Source: Flavobacterium sp. IMCC34852
GTDB taxonomy: Bacteria; Bacteroidota; Bacteroidia; Flavobacteriales; Flavobacteriaceae
Assembly: GCF_030643905.1 (NCBI RefSeq)
Contig: NZ_CP121446.1
Location: 2,834,001 to 2,898,000, forward strand
Length of the DNA stretch: 64,000 nt
Reading direction: 5' to 3'
The position numbers were made by a program, and so were the translations under genes. The notes beneath the pieces were generated by a model that was given only the letters and a program-made list of their open reading frames with translations, searched no databases and had not been told where the DNA came from. Positions 26,123-36,500 of the stretch are shown here, one piece after another (position 1 is the stretch's first letter; each line of letters starts with the position of its first letter).

Positions 26123-27013
26123 TTAATTTTCAAGAATTAAAATTTCCACACGTCGGTTTGCGGCGCGTTCTGCTTCATTTTTTTCCGGTATCGGATAAAT
26201 GGGTTGTTTGCTCCCGAAACCTTTGTAAGATAATCGAGCCGGATAAATTTGGTTTGCCACCAAAAAGTTATAAATGGCTTTGGCTCTTTGCGTTGATAAA
26301 TCCAAACGATCATTAGGCATACAACACAAATGACCTTGAATTTCTATTTTTAATTGGGAATTATTTTGCAGTACCAACAAGAGTTCATACAACTTTCCGC
26401 GTGATTCATTGACTACGGCAAAAGTGTTGATGATAAAATTGAGGTTTTCAATTTTTAACTTTTCGCCGGTTTTGGCTTTGTTAATTTGATTCATGAAAGC
26501 CCTATCCAGTTTGTATTCTGATTGGGTTCCGTTTGGATTCTCAAATACTAATTTTTCAGGAAAATCAATATCCGGTTTAGGTAAATCTTCTACAATCTTG
26601 ACCGGTTTTAGGCCTAATATTTCCTCTTCGCGCGGAAGGTCTTTTTCTAAAATATAATAAATAGTGACTTTTCGGTTTTCGGATTTAACTAGAGACTGAT
26701 TGAACTTTTCCCCAAAACTCAGCGTTTTAAAATCTTCCCTGATTTTGATTTGGTCTTTGACAATCTGAAAGACAAAATCGACTCTCTTTTGGGCCAAAGT
26801 ATCATTGAATCCTGAAGTTCCGTCTTCGTCGGTAAACCCGTGAATGGCTACAATTTTATTGTTGTTGTTGGCCAGAATCCATTGATTTAGTTTATTAATT
26901 TCCTTTTTAGTCAATTCAAATTTATTGCTATCAAAGTAGAGACTTAATTGTTCTTGTGCCAATGCATTAGCGGTAATTAGCAGGATAAATACAATAATAA
27001 TTTGGCGTAACAT
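26123..27013 (-). CDS. Double OmpA-like domain periplasmic protein (copy 2)
   Basis: 296 residues with a signal peptide (1-20, ending ALAQ). Like its downstream paralogue it has two OmpA-like domains: about 22-120 (HGFTDEDGTSGFNDTLAQKR, then SENRKVTIYY) and about 188-296 (IEIQGHLCC at 223-231, ending NRRVEILILEN). The linker (125-185) is Pro/Glu-rich and longer than in copy 1. Domain 1 keeps a GFTD motif close to canonical GHTD, whereas domain 2 has GHLCC. The pair is transcribed in tandem with one base between, and arose by duplication. Binding to peptidoglycan is inferred, not shown. Confidence 0.75.
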   Translation of the reverse strand: MLRQIIIVFILLITANALAQEQLSLYFDSNKFELTKKEINKLNQWILANNNNKIVAIHGFTDEDGTSGFNDTLAQKRVDFVFQIVKDQIKIREDFKTLSFGEKFNQSLVKSENRKVTIYYILEKDLPREEEILGLKPVKIVEDLPKPDIDFPEKLVFENPNGTQSEYKLDRAFMNQINKAKTGEKLKIENLNFIINTFAVVNESRGKLYELLLVLQNNSQLKIEIQGHLCCMPNDRLDLSTQRAKAIYNFLVANQIYPARLSYKGFGSKQPIYPIPEKNEAERAANRRVEILILEN

Positions 27014-27051
27014 TGGTTGGGTTTTAGAATATAACGAAGTTACGGCATTTT

Positions 27052-27093
27052 TAATATAAAAACACCCGACAATTTTAAAAACTGTCGGGTGTC
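27052..27093 (-). terminator. Terminator of the glutamine synthetase gene
   Basis: A stem of about 14 bp with one mismatch (ACACCCGACA paired with TGTCGGGTGT and an AT-rich inner part) is followed on the minus strand by a T-rich run. Confidence 0.7.
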
Positions 27094-27113
27094 ATACTAA
27101 GTAATTTTAGTGA

Positions 27114-29303
27114 TTATCTTGTAAATAATAACTCTCTGTATTTGGTTAATGTCCAGATTTCGTCATCTACCAATAACTCTAATTTATCGCAATGCTCTCT
27201 GATTACTTCGAAGTAAGGCTTTACTTTATCGCAGTAAGCTTCGGCCATTTTTTGGGCATCGGTAAGAGCGTTAGCTTTTTTACGAGCTTCGGTCATGGCT
27301 TCTACATTCGAATTAATACCTTCGATATGCGCGGAAATTTCTTTGATTAGGAAGATTTGTTCTTTGGCAATTTTCTCGAAGTCTTTGCCAAAGATTTCTT
27401 TTAATCCACGTACGTTTTCGATTAAAGTATTTTGGTAACGAATCGCTGTAGGAATAACATGGTTACGAGCAATATCGCCCAAAACTCTGCCTTCGATTTG
27501 GATTTTTTTGGTGTATTCTTCCAATTCGATTTCGTAACGCGCTTCCACTTCAACGTGGTTCATTACGTTCAAATCTTTGAATAAATCCAAGGCTTTTTTA
27601 GACACTTTAGCTTTCAAAGCGGCCGGAGTAGTTTTATGATTGCTTAAGCCGCGTTTTTTAGCCTCTTTTTCCCAAGCATCGCTATAACCGTCGCCTTCAA
27701 AAAGGATGTTTTTGGTTTGCTTGATGTATTCTCTTAAGACGTTAAAAATAGCTTCGTCTTTCTTTAAATCTTTTTTCTCGATTAAAGCATCCACCTCTTT
27801 TTTGAATTCTTTTAATTGTTTGGCCACAATAGAATTCAAAGTCGTCATAGCATTGGCACAGTTAGCTGAAGAACCAACGGCACGGAATTCAAATTTATTT
27901 CCGGTGAAAGCAAATGGAGAAGTTCTGTTTCTATCGGTATTGTCCAACATTACATCCGGGATTTTGCCTACTACGTTTAATTTTAGGTCGGTTTTTTCTT
28001 CCGGAGATAATTTACCTTTAGAAACCCCTTCTAATTCAGCTAAAACTTTGGTCAATTGTTCTCCGATGAAAACCGAGATAATAGCGGGTGGCGCTTCATT
28101 AGCTCCCAATCTGTGATCATTACTGGCTGTAGCTATGGCAGCACGAAGTAATTCTTCATATTCTTGAACCGCTTTAATCGTGTTGATAAAGAAAGACAAG
28201 AATTGTAAATTACTCATAGGCGTTTTACTTGGAGACAATAAATTTACTCCAGTATCTGTAGCCAATGACCAGTTATTGTGCTTTCCAGAACCATTAACAC
28301 CTTTAAAAGGTTTTTCGTGGAAAAGGACTTTAAAATCGTGACGTTCACCTACTTTAGACATTACATCCATTAATAGTGAATTGTGATCAACGGCTAAATT
28401 GGTTTCTTCAAAGATGGGAGCCAACTCAAATTGGTTTGGCGCTACTTCATTGTGACGTGTTTTAACCGGAATTCCCAATAACATACATTCTTCTTCCAAT
28501 TCTCTCATATAATTTAAAGCACGAGACGGAATTGAACCAAAATAATGATCGTCTAATTGTTGCCCTTTCGCAGACGTATGACCTAATAAAGTTCTACCGG
28601 TCATGACTAAATCGGGACGCGAATTGGCTAATGAACTGTCAACTAAGAAATATTCTTGTTCCCAACCTAAAGTGGCGGTTACTTTTTTAACATTTTTATC
28701 GAAATATTTACATACTTCAGTGGCCGCTTCATCTACTGCATTTAAAGCGCGTAAAAGTGGAGTTTTATAATCTAAAGCTTCACCGGTGTAAGAAATGAAA
28801 ACCGTAGGAATACACAAAGTCGTTCCAAAGATAAATGCCGGAGAAGTTGGATCCCAAGCGGTATATCCACGGGCTTCAAAGGTATTTCTGATTCCACCAT
28901 TCGGGAAAGAAGAAGCATCAGGTTCTTGTTGAACCAATTGTCCACCACCGAATTTTTCAACCGGATCAGAACCGTCATAAGACGTTTCAAAGAAAGCATC
29001 ATGCTTTTCTGCAGTTGTTCCTGTCAAAGGTTGAAACCAGTGAGTATAGTGAGTAACGCCCTTTGATAAAGCCCACTCTTTCATTCCCATAGCGATATAA
29101 TCTGCTAGCTTTCTGTCAATTTTAGTTCCGTGCTGTACCGCATCTTTTACTCCTTTATAAGCATCCGAAGTTAAATATTGCTTCATTGCTTTATCATTAA
29201 ACACATTTGAACCAAAAAGTGCTGATTTTTTTTCAGCTTCTTCAAATTTTACAGGCTTTCTGCCTGATGCATCTTTTAATGCTTGAAAACGTAAAGTTGA
29301 CAT
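27114..29303 (-). CDS. glnN: Glutamine synthetase type III
   Basis: A 729-residue GSIII, the long form typical of Bacteroidota and unlike the approximately 470-residue GSI. It makes glutamine from glutamate, ammonia and ATP. Visible are ATLGWEQEYFLVD (catalytic glutamate cluster), HNEVAPNQFELAP, NGSGKHNNWSL (ATP/His site) and NRTSPFAFTGNKFEFRAVGSS. The N-terminal RKPVKFEE and GSNVFND segments belong to the GSIII-specific extension. It has its own terminator and a promoter flanked by two direct repeats. Confidence 0.96.
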   Translation of the reverse strand: MSTLRFQALKDASGRKPVKFEEAEKKSALFGSNVFNDKAMKQYLTSDAYKGVKDAVQHGTKIDRKLADYIAMGMKEWALSKGVTHYTHWFQPLTGTTAEKHDAFFETSYDGSDPVEKFGGGQLVQQEPDASSFPNGGIRNTFEARGYTAWDPTSPAFIFGTTLCIPTVFISYTGEALDYKTPLLRALNAVDEAATEVCKYFDKNVKKVTATLGWEQEYFLVDSSLANSRPDLVMTGRTLLGHTSAKGQQLDDHYFGSIPSRALNYMRELEEECMLLGIPVKTRHNEVAPNQFELAPIFEETNLAVDHNSLLMDVMSKVGERHDFKVLFHEKPFKGVNGSGKHNNWSLATDTGVNLLSPSKTPMSNLQFLSFFINTIKAVQEYEELLRAAIATASNDHRLGANEAPPAIISVFIGEQLTKVLAELEGVSKGKLSPEEKTDLKLNVVGKIPDVMLDNTDRNRTSPFAFTGNKFEFRAVGSSANCANAMTTLNSIVAKQLKEFKKEVDALIEKKDLKKDEAIFNVLREYIKQTKNILFEGDGYSDAWEKEAKKRGLSNHKTTPAALKAKVSKKALDLFKDLNVMNHVEVEARYEIELEEYTKKIQIEGRVLGDIARNHVIPTAIRYQNTLIENVRGLKEIFGKDFEKIAKEQIFLIKEISAHIEGINSNVEAMTEARKKANALTDAQKMAEAYCDKVKPYFEVIREHCDKLELLVDDEIWTLTKYRELLFTR

Positions 29304-29324
29304 AAAATTAGTTTTAAAAAAGTT

Positions 29325-29385
29325 ATACCCTATTAATTTAATGCAAATATAGCAATATTTTTAATTTAAAATAAACATACCCTAT
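29325..29385 (-). promoter_or_regulatory. glnN control region: TATATTTG -7 element flanked by two ATACCCTAT repeats
   Basis: The minus-strand -7 element TATATTTG lies at 29344-29351, but no TTG is seen at the -33 distance. Identical 9-mers ATACCCTAT (plus strand) lie at 29325-29333, just after the predicted start of transcription, and at 29377-29385, near -40. Paired sites around a promoter with a weak -33 suggest a regulator. Confidence 0.45.
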
Positions 29386-29458
29386 TTTTTTAGGGGTCAA
29401 TTTACAAAATTATTAAAAATTTGCTTTTATATTATTTTTGTTAGGCTGTAGTTAATAA

Positions 29459-29490
29459 TTGCGCTTAGACCATTCAAACTCCTATATTTG
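29459..29490 (+). promoter_or_regulatory. Promoter of the TerC-family gene
   Basis: TTG (29459-29461), 21 bases and an exact TATATTTG (29483-29490). The ATG at 29512 follows after 21 bases. Confidence 0.55.
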
Positions 29491-29511
29491 TAGCAACTAA
29501 ATAAATGCATC

Positions 29512-30453
29512 ATGATAGTTTGGATAATTTTTCTGGCCTTAATCTTCCTATTTCTTGCCCTTGATTTGGGGGTATTTAACAAAAACCCTCACATTATCAA
29601 ACCTAAAGAAGCCGGAATTTGGACCGGAATTTGGGTTTCCCTCTCATTTATTTTCAGTATTGTAGTGGGTTGGATTTACAAGAACGGACTTATTGCCAAT
29701 CCAACTGACATAACACCGGCTGTAGCTTCCATGAAGTTTATTACTGGTTACCTTATTGAATTATCCTTGAGTGTGGATAATATTTTTGTCATTGCGGTGA
29801 TATTCGCTTCTTTTAAAATTCCGCAAAAATACCAACATCGGGTTTTGTTTTGGGGAATTTTGGGTGCCATCGTATTCCGAGGGCTTATGATTTTCTTTGG
29901 TGTGATTTTAATTAACAAATTCAGTTGGATGACCTATTTATTTGGTGCATTCTTAATTTTTACAGCTGTTAAGATGTTATTTAAAGGTGATGAAGAAGAG
30001 TTTAATCCAAAAAAATCATTTGTTTACAGAAACTTACGAAAAATCATTCCGATTACCAGTCATGCTGATGGTGAACATTTTTTTGTAAAAAGAAGACACA
30101 TAACTGCTGCAACACCTCTTTTTGTAGCCTTGATAGTAATTGAAGTAATGGATATGCTTTTTGCTTTGGATAGTGTGCCTGCAATTTTAGCCATTACGTC
30201 TGATCCATTTTTAGTCTTTAGTTCTAATATTTTTGCCATATTAGGTTTACGTTCTATGTATTTCTTTTTGGCTAATATGTTGGAAAGATTTAGTTATCTT
30301 GAATATAGTTTGATCGCTATACTGACCTTTGTTGGTATTAAAATGTTGATCATTCATTATTATAAATTCCCTGAATGGGTTTCTTTAGGTTTTATTGCGC
30401 TCTCTTTATTAGCAGGTATTGTTATCTCTATTAGAAAAAATGACTCTAATTAA
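29512..30453 (+). CDS. TerC/Alx-family integral membrane protein
   Basis: A 313-residue inner-membrane protein with about eight hydrophobic helices. The TerC signatures are present: LSLSVDNIFVIAVIF and, in the second half, MDMLFALDSVPAI, both with intramembrane acidic residues. Family members have been linked to tellurite resistance and, for Alx and MntP-like relatives, to manganese export and metallation of exported proteins. A manganese role is therefore reasonable inference but unproved here. It stands alone, with its own promoter and a shared terminator. Confidence 0.9.
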   Translation: MIVWIIFLALIFLFLALDLGVFNKNPHIIKPKEAGIWTGIWVSLSFIFSIVVGWIYKNGLIANPTDITPAVASMKFITGYLIELSLSVDNIFVIAVIFASFKIPQKYQHRVLFWGILGAIVFRGLMIFFGVILINKFSWMTYLFGAFLIFTAVKMLFKGDEEEFNPKKSFVYRNLRKIIPITSHADGEHFFVKRRHITAATPLFVALIVIEVMDMLFALDSVPAILAITSDPFLVFSSNIFAILGLRSMYFFLANMLERFSYLEYSLIAILTFVGIKMLIIHYYKFPEWVSLGFIALSLLAGIVISIRKNDSN

Positions 30454-30470
30454 CTTTGAATTATTTAAAT

Positions 30471-30506
30471 AAAAAAACCTCTTCAAAAAATGAAGAGGTT
30501 TTTTAT
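30471..30506. terminator. Bidirectional terminator between the TerC and giant repeat genes
   Basis: AAAAACCTCTTCA and TGAAGAGGTTTTT form a long stem, A-rich before and T-rich after, between two converging stops. Confidence 0.85.
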
Positions 30507-30521
30507 TGACTTATTTAAAGA

Positions 30522-33500
30522 TTATCTTTTAATTACTTTAAGAGTTCGAACTTCTTCTCCCTGAGTAACAACTACATTGTAAACTCCAGAAGGATATCTG
30601 TCGCCAATTCTTAAATCTGATGATTCTCTTGGATTTACATCATGTGTTTCGATTAGTCTTCCAACCATATCATAAACTGCAATGAGAACTTTACTATCAT
30701 TAGTAGTTAACAAACTCACATTAAAGTTATCAGTATAAGGGTTTGGATAAATCTTAACGTTCATAACATCTTTAGTGGTTGTCGCACTAGAATCTTGTCT
30801 AATGGCTGTCTCAACTGTTTCGTATGACATTGTCGTACCTACAAAAACTCTACATCCGTCAAACCCTCTATTGATAGCATCAACCGCGGCATTAACTTGA
30901 CTAGCCGTAACATTTCCAATGTTTTCACCTCCTAATGCTCTGTTGGCTAGTACAAATAAATTACTTACTGTAGCTCCGCCATTGGCATCAAGATAATCAA
31001 TTACCGGTTGAGGTATTGTAAAGAGTTGTTCGGTGCCTAACATAGGCTCGGACGAACCACAAACCTCAGTATCTGCTGTCACAAAAGTATTTGTCAAACC
31101 AAAATCACCTATTTGAGAGTTCAATCTTGTATTAAAGAACAATGTCATAGTCTGACTTAACAAATTATTATTGATTTTGCCTCTTTGAGAACCACTTGCA
31201 TTAAGTGGATCGTTATCACTCCATGTAGAAGCCACTGAATATGTTGAGTATCCAATTAAAGATCTTGGAGTTCCTCCACCAGGTAACATTCTGAATATAT
31301 TGTTACTGGTTACATCGGCCAAAGTCAATTTGAAATAATTTCCTGTTGCAATACTTCCAAAGTCGAATTCGCCTTCTTCTATAGTCAATGCATTTATCAT
31401 AATAGCTCTAGCATTAGTTGTGGTTCCCTCCGGAGTACATGCTGCTCCTTTTGGATTTCCATAATAACCTTGCGTATAAGTACAATAAGCACATTCATTA
31501 ATGTAGAATCTCGCTGTACATGAAACTGATTGACAATTATCCGTAACAGTGAAAGTTATAATCAACGGTTCACCCGGAGCTGGCATTTGAAATTGTGACA
31601 AGTCTGTTACTGTTGCATTAGCACATCCACCTGTGTATCCAAATGAATCTCTCCATTGAATGAATAATGCTGCTGCATCATCCCCACATTCAACCACTCT
31701 ATCAGCCGGACATGAAATTTCTAGCTTAGTAGCCGGAACTACTGTGAATGATTCGGTCACATCTGCTTCAGTACATAAATCATTAACTACATAAGTTACT
31801 GTAGTAGTTCCACCACTACATAATGGCGGTGCTACAGGTTGACCATAATCTCCAACCGGTGCGCATCCACCAGTTACAGTAAATTGACTTAACCAAGTTG
31901 CAAATGCTGCATCAACTGCTGCTTGATCTGCATAATCACATGAATTAATAACAGTTGAGTCTGGTGAATTCAATACAAGTGCCGGAGCTGGTGTGATTGT
32001 AAACGTTCTTGTTACTGTTGATGTCTCATAACACTTATCAGTTACAGTATAAGTTACTGTGGTTGTTCCGCCACAAGCACTCGGTGCGCTTACTTGTCCA
32101 TAGCTTCCGCTTGGAGCACAGCCACCACTTACTGTAAAGCCTCCTAACCAACTTGCAAACGCTGCATTTACTGCCGCTTGGTCTGCATAGGCACAAGCAC
32201 TTGTTGAGCTTGCTGTTGGTGCATTTACTTGTACAGCCGGAGCTGGTGTGATTGTAAACGTTCTTGTTACTGTTGATGTCTCATAACACTTATCAGTTAC
32301 AGTATAAGTTACTGTGGTTGTTCCGCCACAAGCACTCGGTGCGCTTACTTGTCCATAGCTTCCGCTTGGAGCACAGCCACCACTTACTGTAAATCCACCT
32401 AACCAACTTGCAAACGCTGCATTTACTGCCGCTTGGTCTGCATAAGCACAAGCACTTGTTGAGCTTGCTGTTGGTGCATTTACTTGTACAGCCGGAGCTG
32501 GTGTGATTGTAAACGTTCTTGTTACTGTTGATGTCTCATAACACTTATCAGTTACAGTATAAGTTACTGTGGTTGTTCCGCCACAAGCACTCGGTGCGCT
32601 TACTTGTCCATAGCTTCCGCTTGGAGCACAGCCACCACTTACTGTAAATCCACCTAACCAACTTGCAAACGCTGCATTTACTGCCGCTTGGTCTGCATAA
32701 GCACAAGCACTTGTTGAGCTTGCTGTTGGTGCATTTACTTGTACAGCCGGAGCTGGTGTGATTGTAAACGTTCTTGTTACTGTTGATGTCTCATAACACT
32801 TATCAGTTACAGTATAAGTTACTGTAGTTGTTCCGCCACAAGCACTCGGTGCGCTTACTTGTCCATAGCTTCCGCTTGGAGCACAGCCACCACTTACTGT
32901 AAAGCCTCCTAACCAACTTGCAAATGCTGCATTTACTGCCGCTTGGTCTGCATAGGCACAAGCACTTGTTGAGCTTGCTGTTGGTGCATTTACTTGTACA
33001 GCCGGAGCTGGTGTGATTGTAAACGTTCTTGTTACTGTTGATGTCTCATAACACTTATCAGTTACAGTATAAGTTACTGTGGTTGTTCCGCCACAAGCAC
33101 TCGGTGCGCTTACTTGTCCATAGCTTCCGCTTGGAGCACAGCCACCACTTACTGTAAATCCACCTAACCAACTTGCAAACGCTGCATTTACTGCCGCTTG
33201 GTCTGCATAAGCACAAGCACTTGTTGAGCTTGCTGTTGGTGCATTTACTTGTACAGCCGGAGCTGGTGTGATTGTAAACGTTCTTGTTACTGTTGATGTC
33301 TCATAACACTTATCAGTTACAGTATAAGTTACTGTGGTTGTTCCGCCACAAGCACTCGGTGCGCTTACTTGTCCATAGCTTCCGCTTGGAGCACAGCCAC
33401 CACTTACTGTAAATCCACCTAACCAACTTGCAAACGCTGCATTTACTGCCGCTTGGTCTGCATAAGCACAAGCACTTGTTGAGCTTGCTGTTGGTGCATT

Positions 33501-36500
33501 TACTTGTACAGCCGGAGCTGGTGTGATTGTAAACGTTCTTGTTACTGTTGATGTCTCATAACACTTATCAGTTACAGTATAAGTTACTGTGGTTGTTCCG
33601 CCACAAGCACTCGGTGCGCTTACTTGTCCATAGCTTCCGCTTGGAGCACAGCCACCACTTACTGTAAAGCCTCCTAACCAACTTGCAAATGCTGCATTTA
33701 CTGCCGCTTGGTCTGCATAGGCACAAGCACTTGTTGAGCTTGCTGTTGGTGCATTTACTTGTACAGCCGGAGCTGGTGTGATTGTAAACGTTCTTGTTAC
33801 TGTTGATGTCTCATAACACTTATCAGTTACAGTATAAGTTACTGTGGTTGTTCCGCCACAAGCACTCGGTGCGCTTACTTGTCCATAGCTTCCGCTTGGA
33901 GCACAGCCACCACTTACTGTAAATCCACCTAACCAACTTGCAAACGCTGCATTTACTGCCGCTTGGTCTGCATAGGCACAAGCACTTGTTGAGCTTGCTG
34001 TTGGTGCATTTACTTGTACAGCCGGAGCTGGTGTGATTGTAAACGTTCTTGTTACTGTTGATGTCTCATAACACTTATCAGTTACAGTATAAGTTACTGT
34101 GGTTGTTCCGCCACAAGCACTCGGTGCGCTTACTTGTCCATAGCTTCCGCTTGGAGCACAGCCACCACTTACTGTAAATCCACCTAACCAACTTGCAAAC
34201 GCTGCATTTACTGCCGCTTGGTCTGCATAAGCACAAGCACTTGTTGAGCTTGCTGTTGGTGCATTTACTTGTACAGCCGGAGCTGGTGTGATTGTAAACG
34301 TTCTTGTTACTGTTGATGTCTCATAACACTTATCAGTTACAGTATAAGTTACTGTGGTTGTTCCGCCACAAGCACTCGGTGCGCTTACTTGTCCATAGCT
34401 TCCGCTTGGAGCACAGCCACCACTTACTGTAAATCCACCTAACCAACTTGCAAACGCTGCATTTACTGCCGCTTGGTCTGCATAAGCACAAGCACTTGTT
34501 GAGCTTGCTGTTGGTGCATTTACTTGTACAGCCGGAGCTGGTGTGATTGTAAACGTTCTTGTTACTGTTGATGTCTCATAACACTTATCAGTTACAGTAT
34601 AAGTTACTGTAGTTGTTCCGCCACAAGCACTCGGTGCGCTTACTTGTCCATAGCTTCCGCTTGGAGCACAGCCACCACTTACTGTAAATCCACCTAACCA
34701 ACTTGCAAACGCTGCATTTACTGCCGCTTGGTCTGCATAGGCACAAGCACTTGTTGAGCTTGCTGTTGGTGCATTTACTTGTACAGCCGGAGCTGGTGTG
34801 ATTGTAAACGTTCTTGTTACTGTTGATGTCTCATAACACTTATCAGTTACAGTATAAGTTACTGTAGTTGTTCCGCCACAAGCACTCGGTGCGCTTACTT
34901 GTCCATAGCTTCCGCTTGGAGCACAGCCACCACTTACTGTAAATCCACCTAACCAACTTGCAAACGCTGCATTTACTGCCGCTTGGTCTGCATAGGCACA
35001 AGCACTTGTTGAGCTTGCTGTTGGTGCATTTACTTGTACAGCCGGAGCTGGTGTGATTGTAAACGTTCTTGTTACTGTTGATGTCTCATAACACTTATCA
35101 GTTACAGTATAAGTTACTGTAGTTGTTCCGCCACAAGCACTCGGTGCGCTTACTTGTCCATAGCTTCCGCTTGGAGCACAGCCACCACTTACTGTAAAGC
35201 CTCCTAACCAACTTGCAAACGCTGCATTTACTGCCGCTTGGTCTGCATAGGCACAAGCACTTGTTGAGCTTGCTGTTGGTGCATTTACTTGTACAGCCGG
35301 AGCTGGTGTGATTGTAAACGTTCTTGTTACTGTTGATGTCTCATAACACTTATCAGTTACAGTATAAGTTACTGTAGTTGTTCCGCCACAAGCACTCGGT
35401 GCGCTTACTTGTCCATAGCTTCCGCTTGGAGCACAGCCACCACTTACTGTAAATCCACCTAACCAACTTGCAAACGCTGCATTTACTGCCGCTTGGTCTG
35501 CATAGGCACAAGCACTTGTTGAGCTTGCTGTTGGTGCATTTACTTGTACAGCCGGAGCTGGTGTGATTGTAAACGTTCTTGTTACTGTTGATGTCTCATA
35601 ACACTTATCAGTTACAGTATAAGTTACTGTAGTTGTTCCGCCACAAGCACTCGGTGCGCTTACTTGTCCATAGCTTCCGCTTGGAGCACAGCCACCACTT
35701 ACTGTAAAGCCTCCTAACCAACTTGCAAACGCTGCATTTACTGCCGCTTGGTCTGCATAAGCACAAGCACTTGTTGAGCTTGCTGTTGGTGCATTTACTT
35801 GTACAGCCGGAGCTGGTGTGATTGTAAACGTTCTTGTTACTGTTGATGTCTCATAACACTTATCAGTTACAGTATAAGTTACTGTGGTTGTTCCGCCACA
35901 AGCACTCGGTGCGCTTACTTGTCCATAGCTTCCGCTTGGAGCACAGCCACCACTTACTGTAAAGCCTCCTAACCAACTTGCAAACGCTGCATTTACTGCC
36001 GCTTGGTCTGCATAGGCACAAGCACTTGTTGAGCTTGCTGTTGGTGCATTTACTTGTACAGCCGGAGCTGGTGTGATTGTAAACGTTCTTGTTACTGTTG
36101 ATGTCTCATAACACTTATCAGTTACAGTATAAGTTACTGTAGTTGTTCCGCCACAAGCACTCGGTGCGCTTACTTGTCCATAGCTTCCGCTTGGAGCACA
36201 GCCACCACTTACTGTAAAGCCTCCTAACCAACTTGCAAACGCTGCATTTACTGCCGCTTGGTCTGCATAGGCACAAGCACTTGTTGAGCTTGCTGTTGGT
36301 GCATTTACTTGTACAGCCGGAGCTGGTGTGATTGTAAACGTTCTTGTTACTGTTGATGTCTCATAACACTTATCAGTTACAGTATAAGTTACTGTGGTTG
36401 TTCCGCCACAAGCACTCGGTGCGCTTACTTGTCCATAGCTTCCGCTTGGAGCACAGCCACCACTTACTGTAAATCCACCTAACCAACTTGCAAACGCTGC

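Noticed and set aside
29512..30453. Tellurite-resistance gene cluster
   Set aside because: TerC homologues are common alone; no terZABDE genes are present here.
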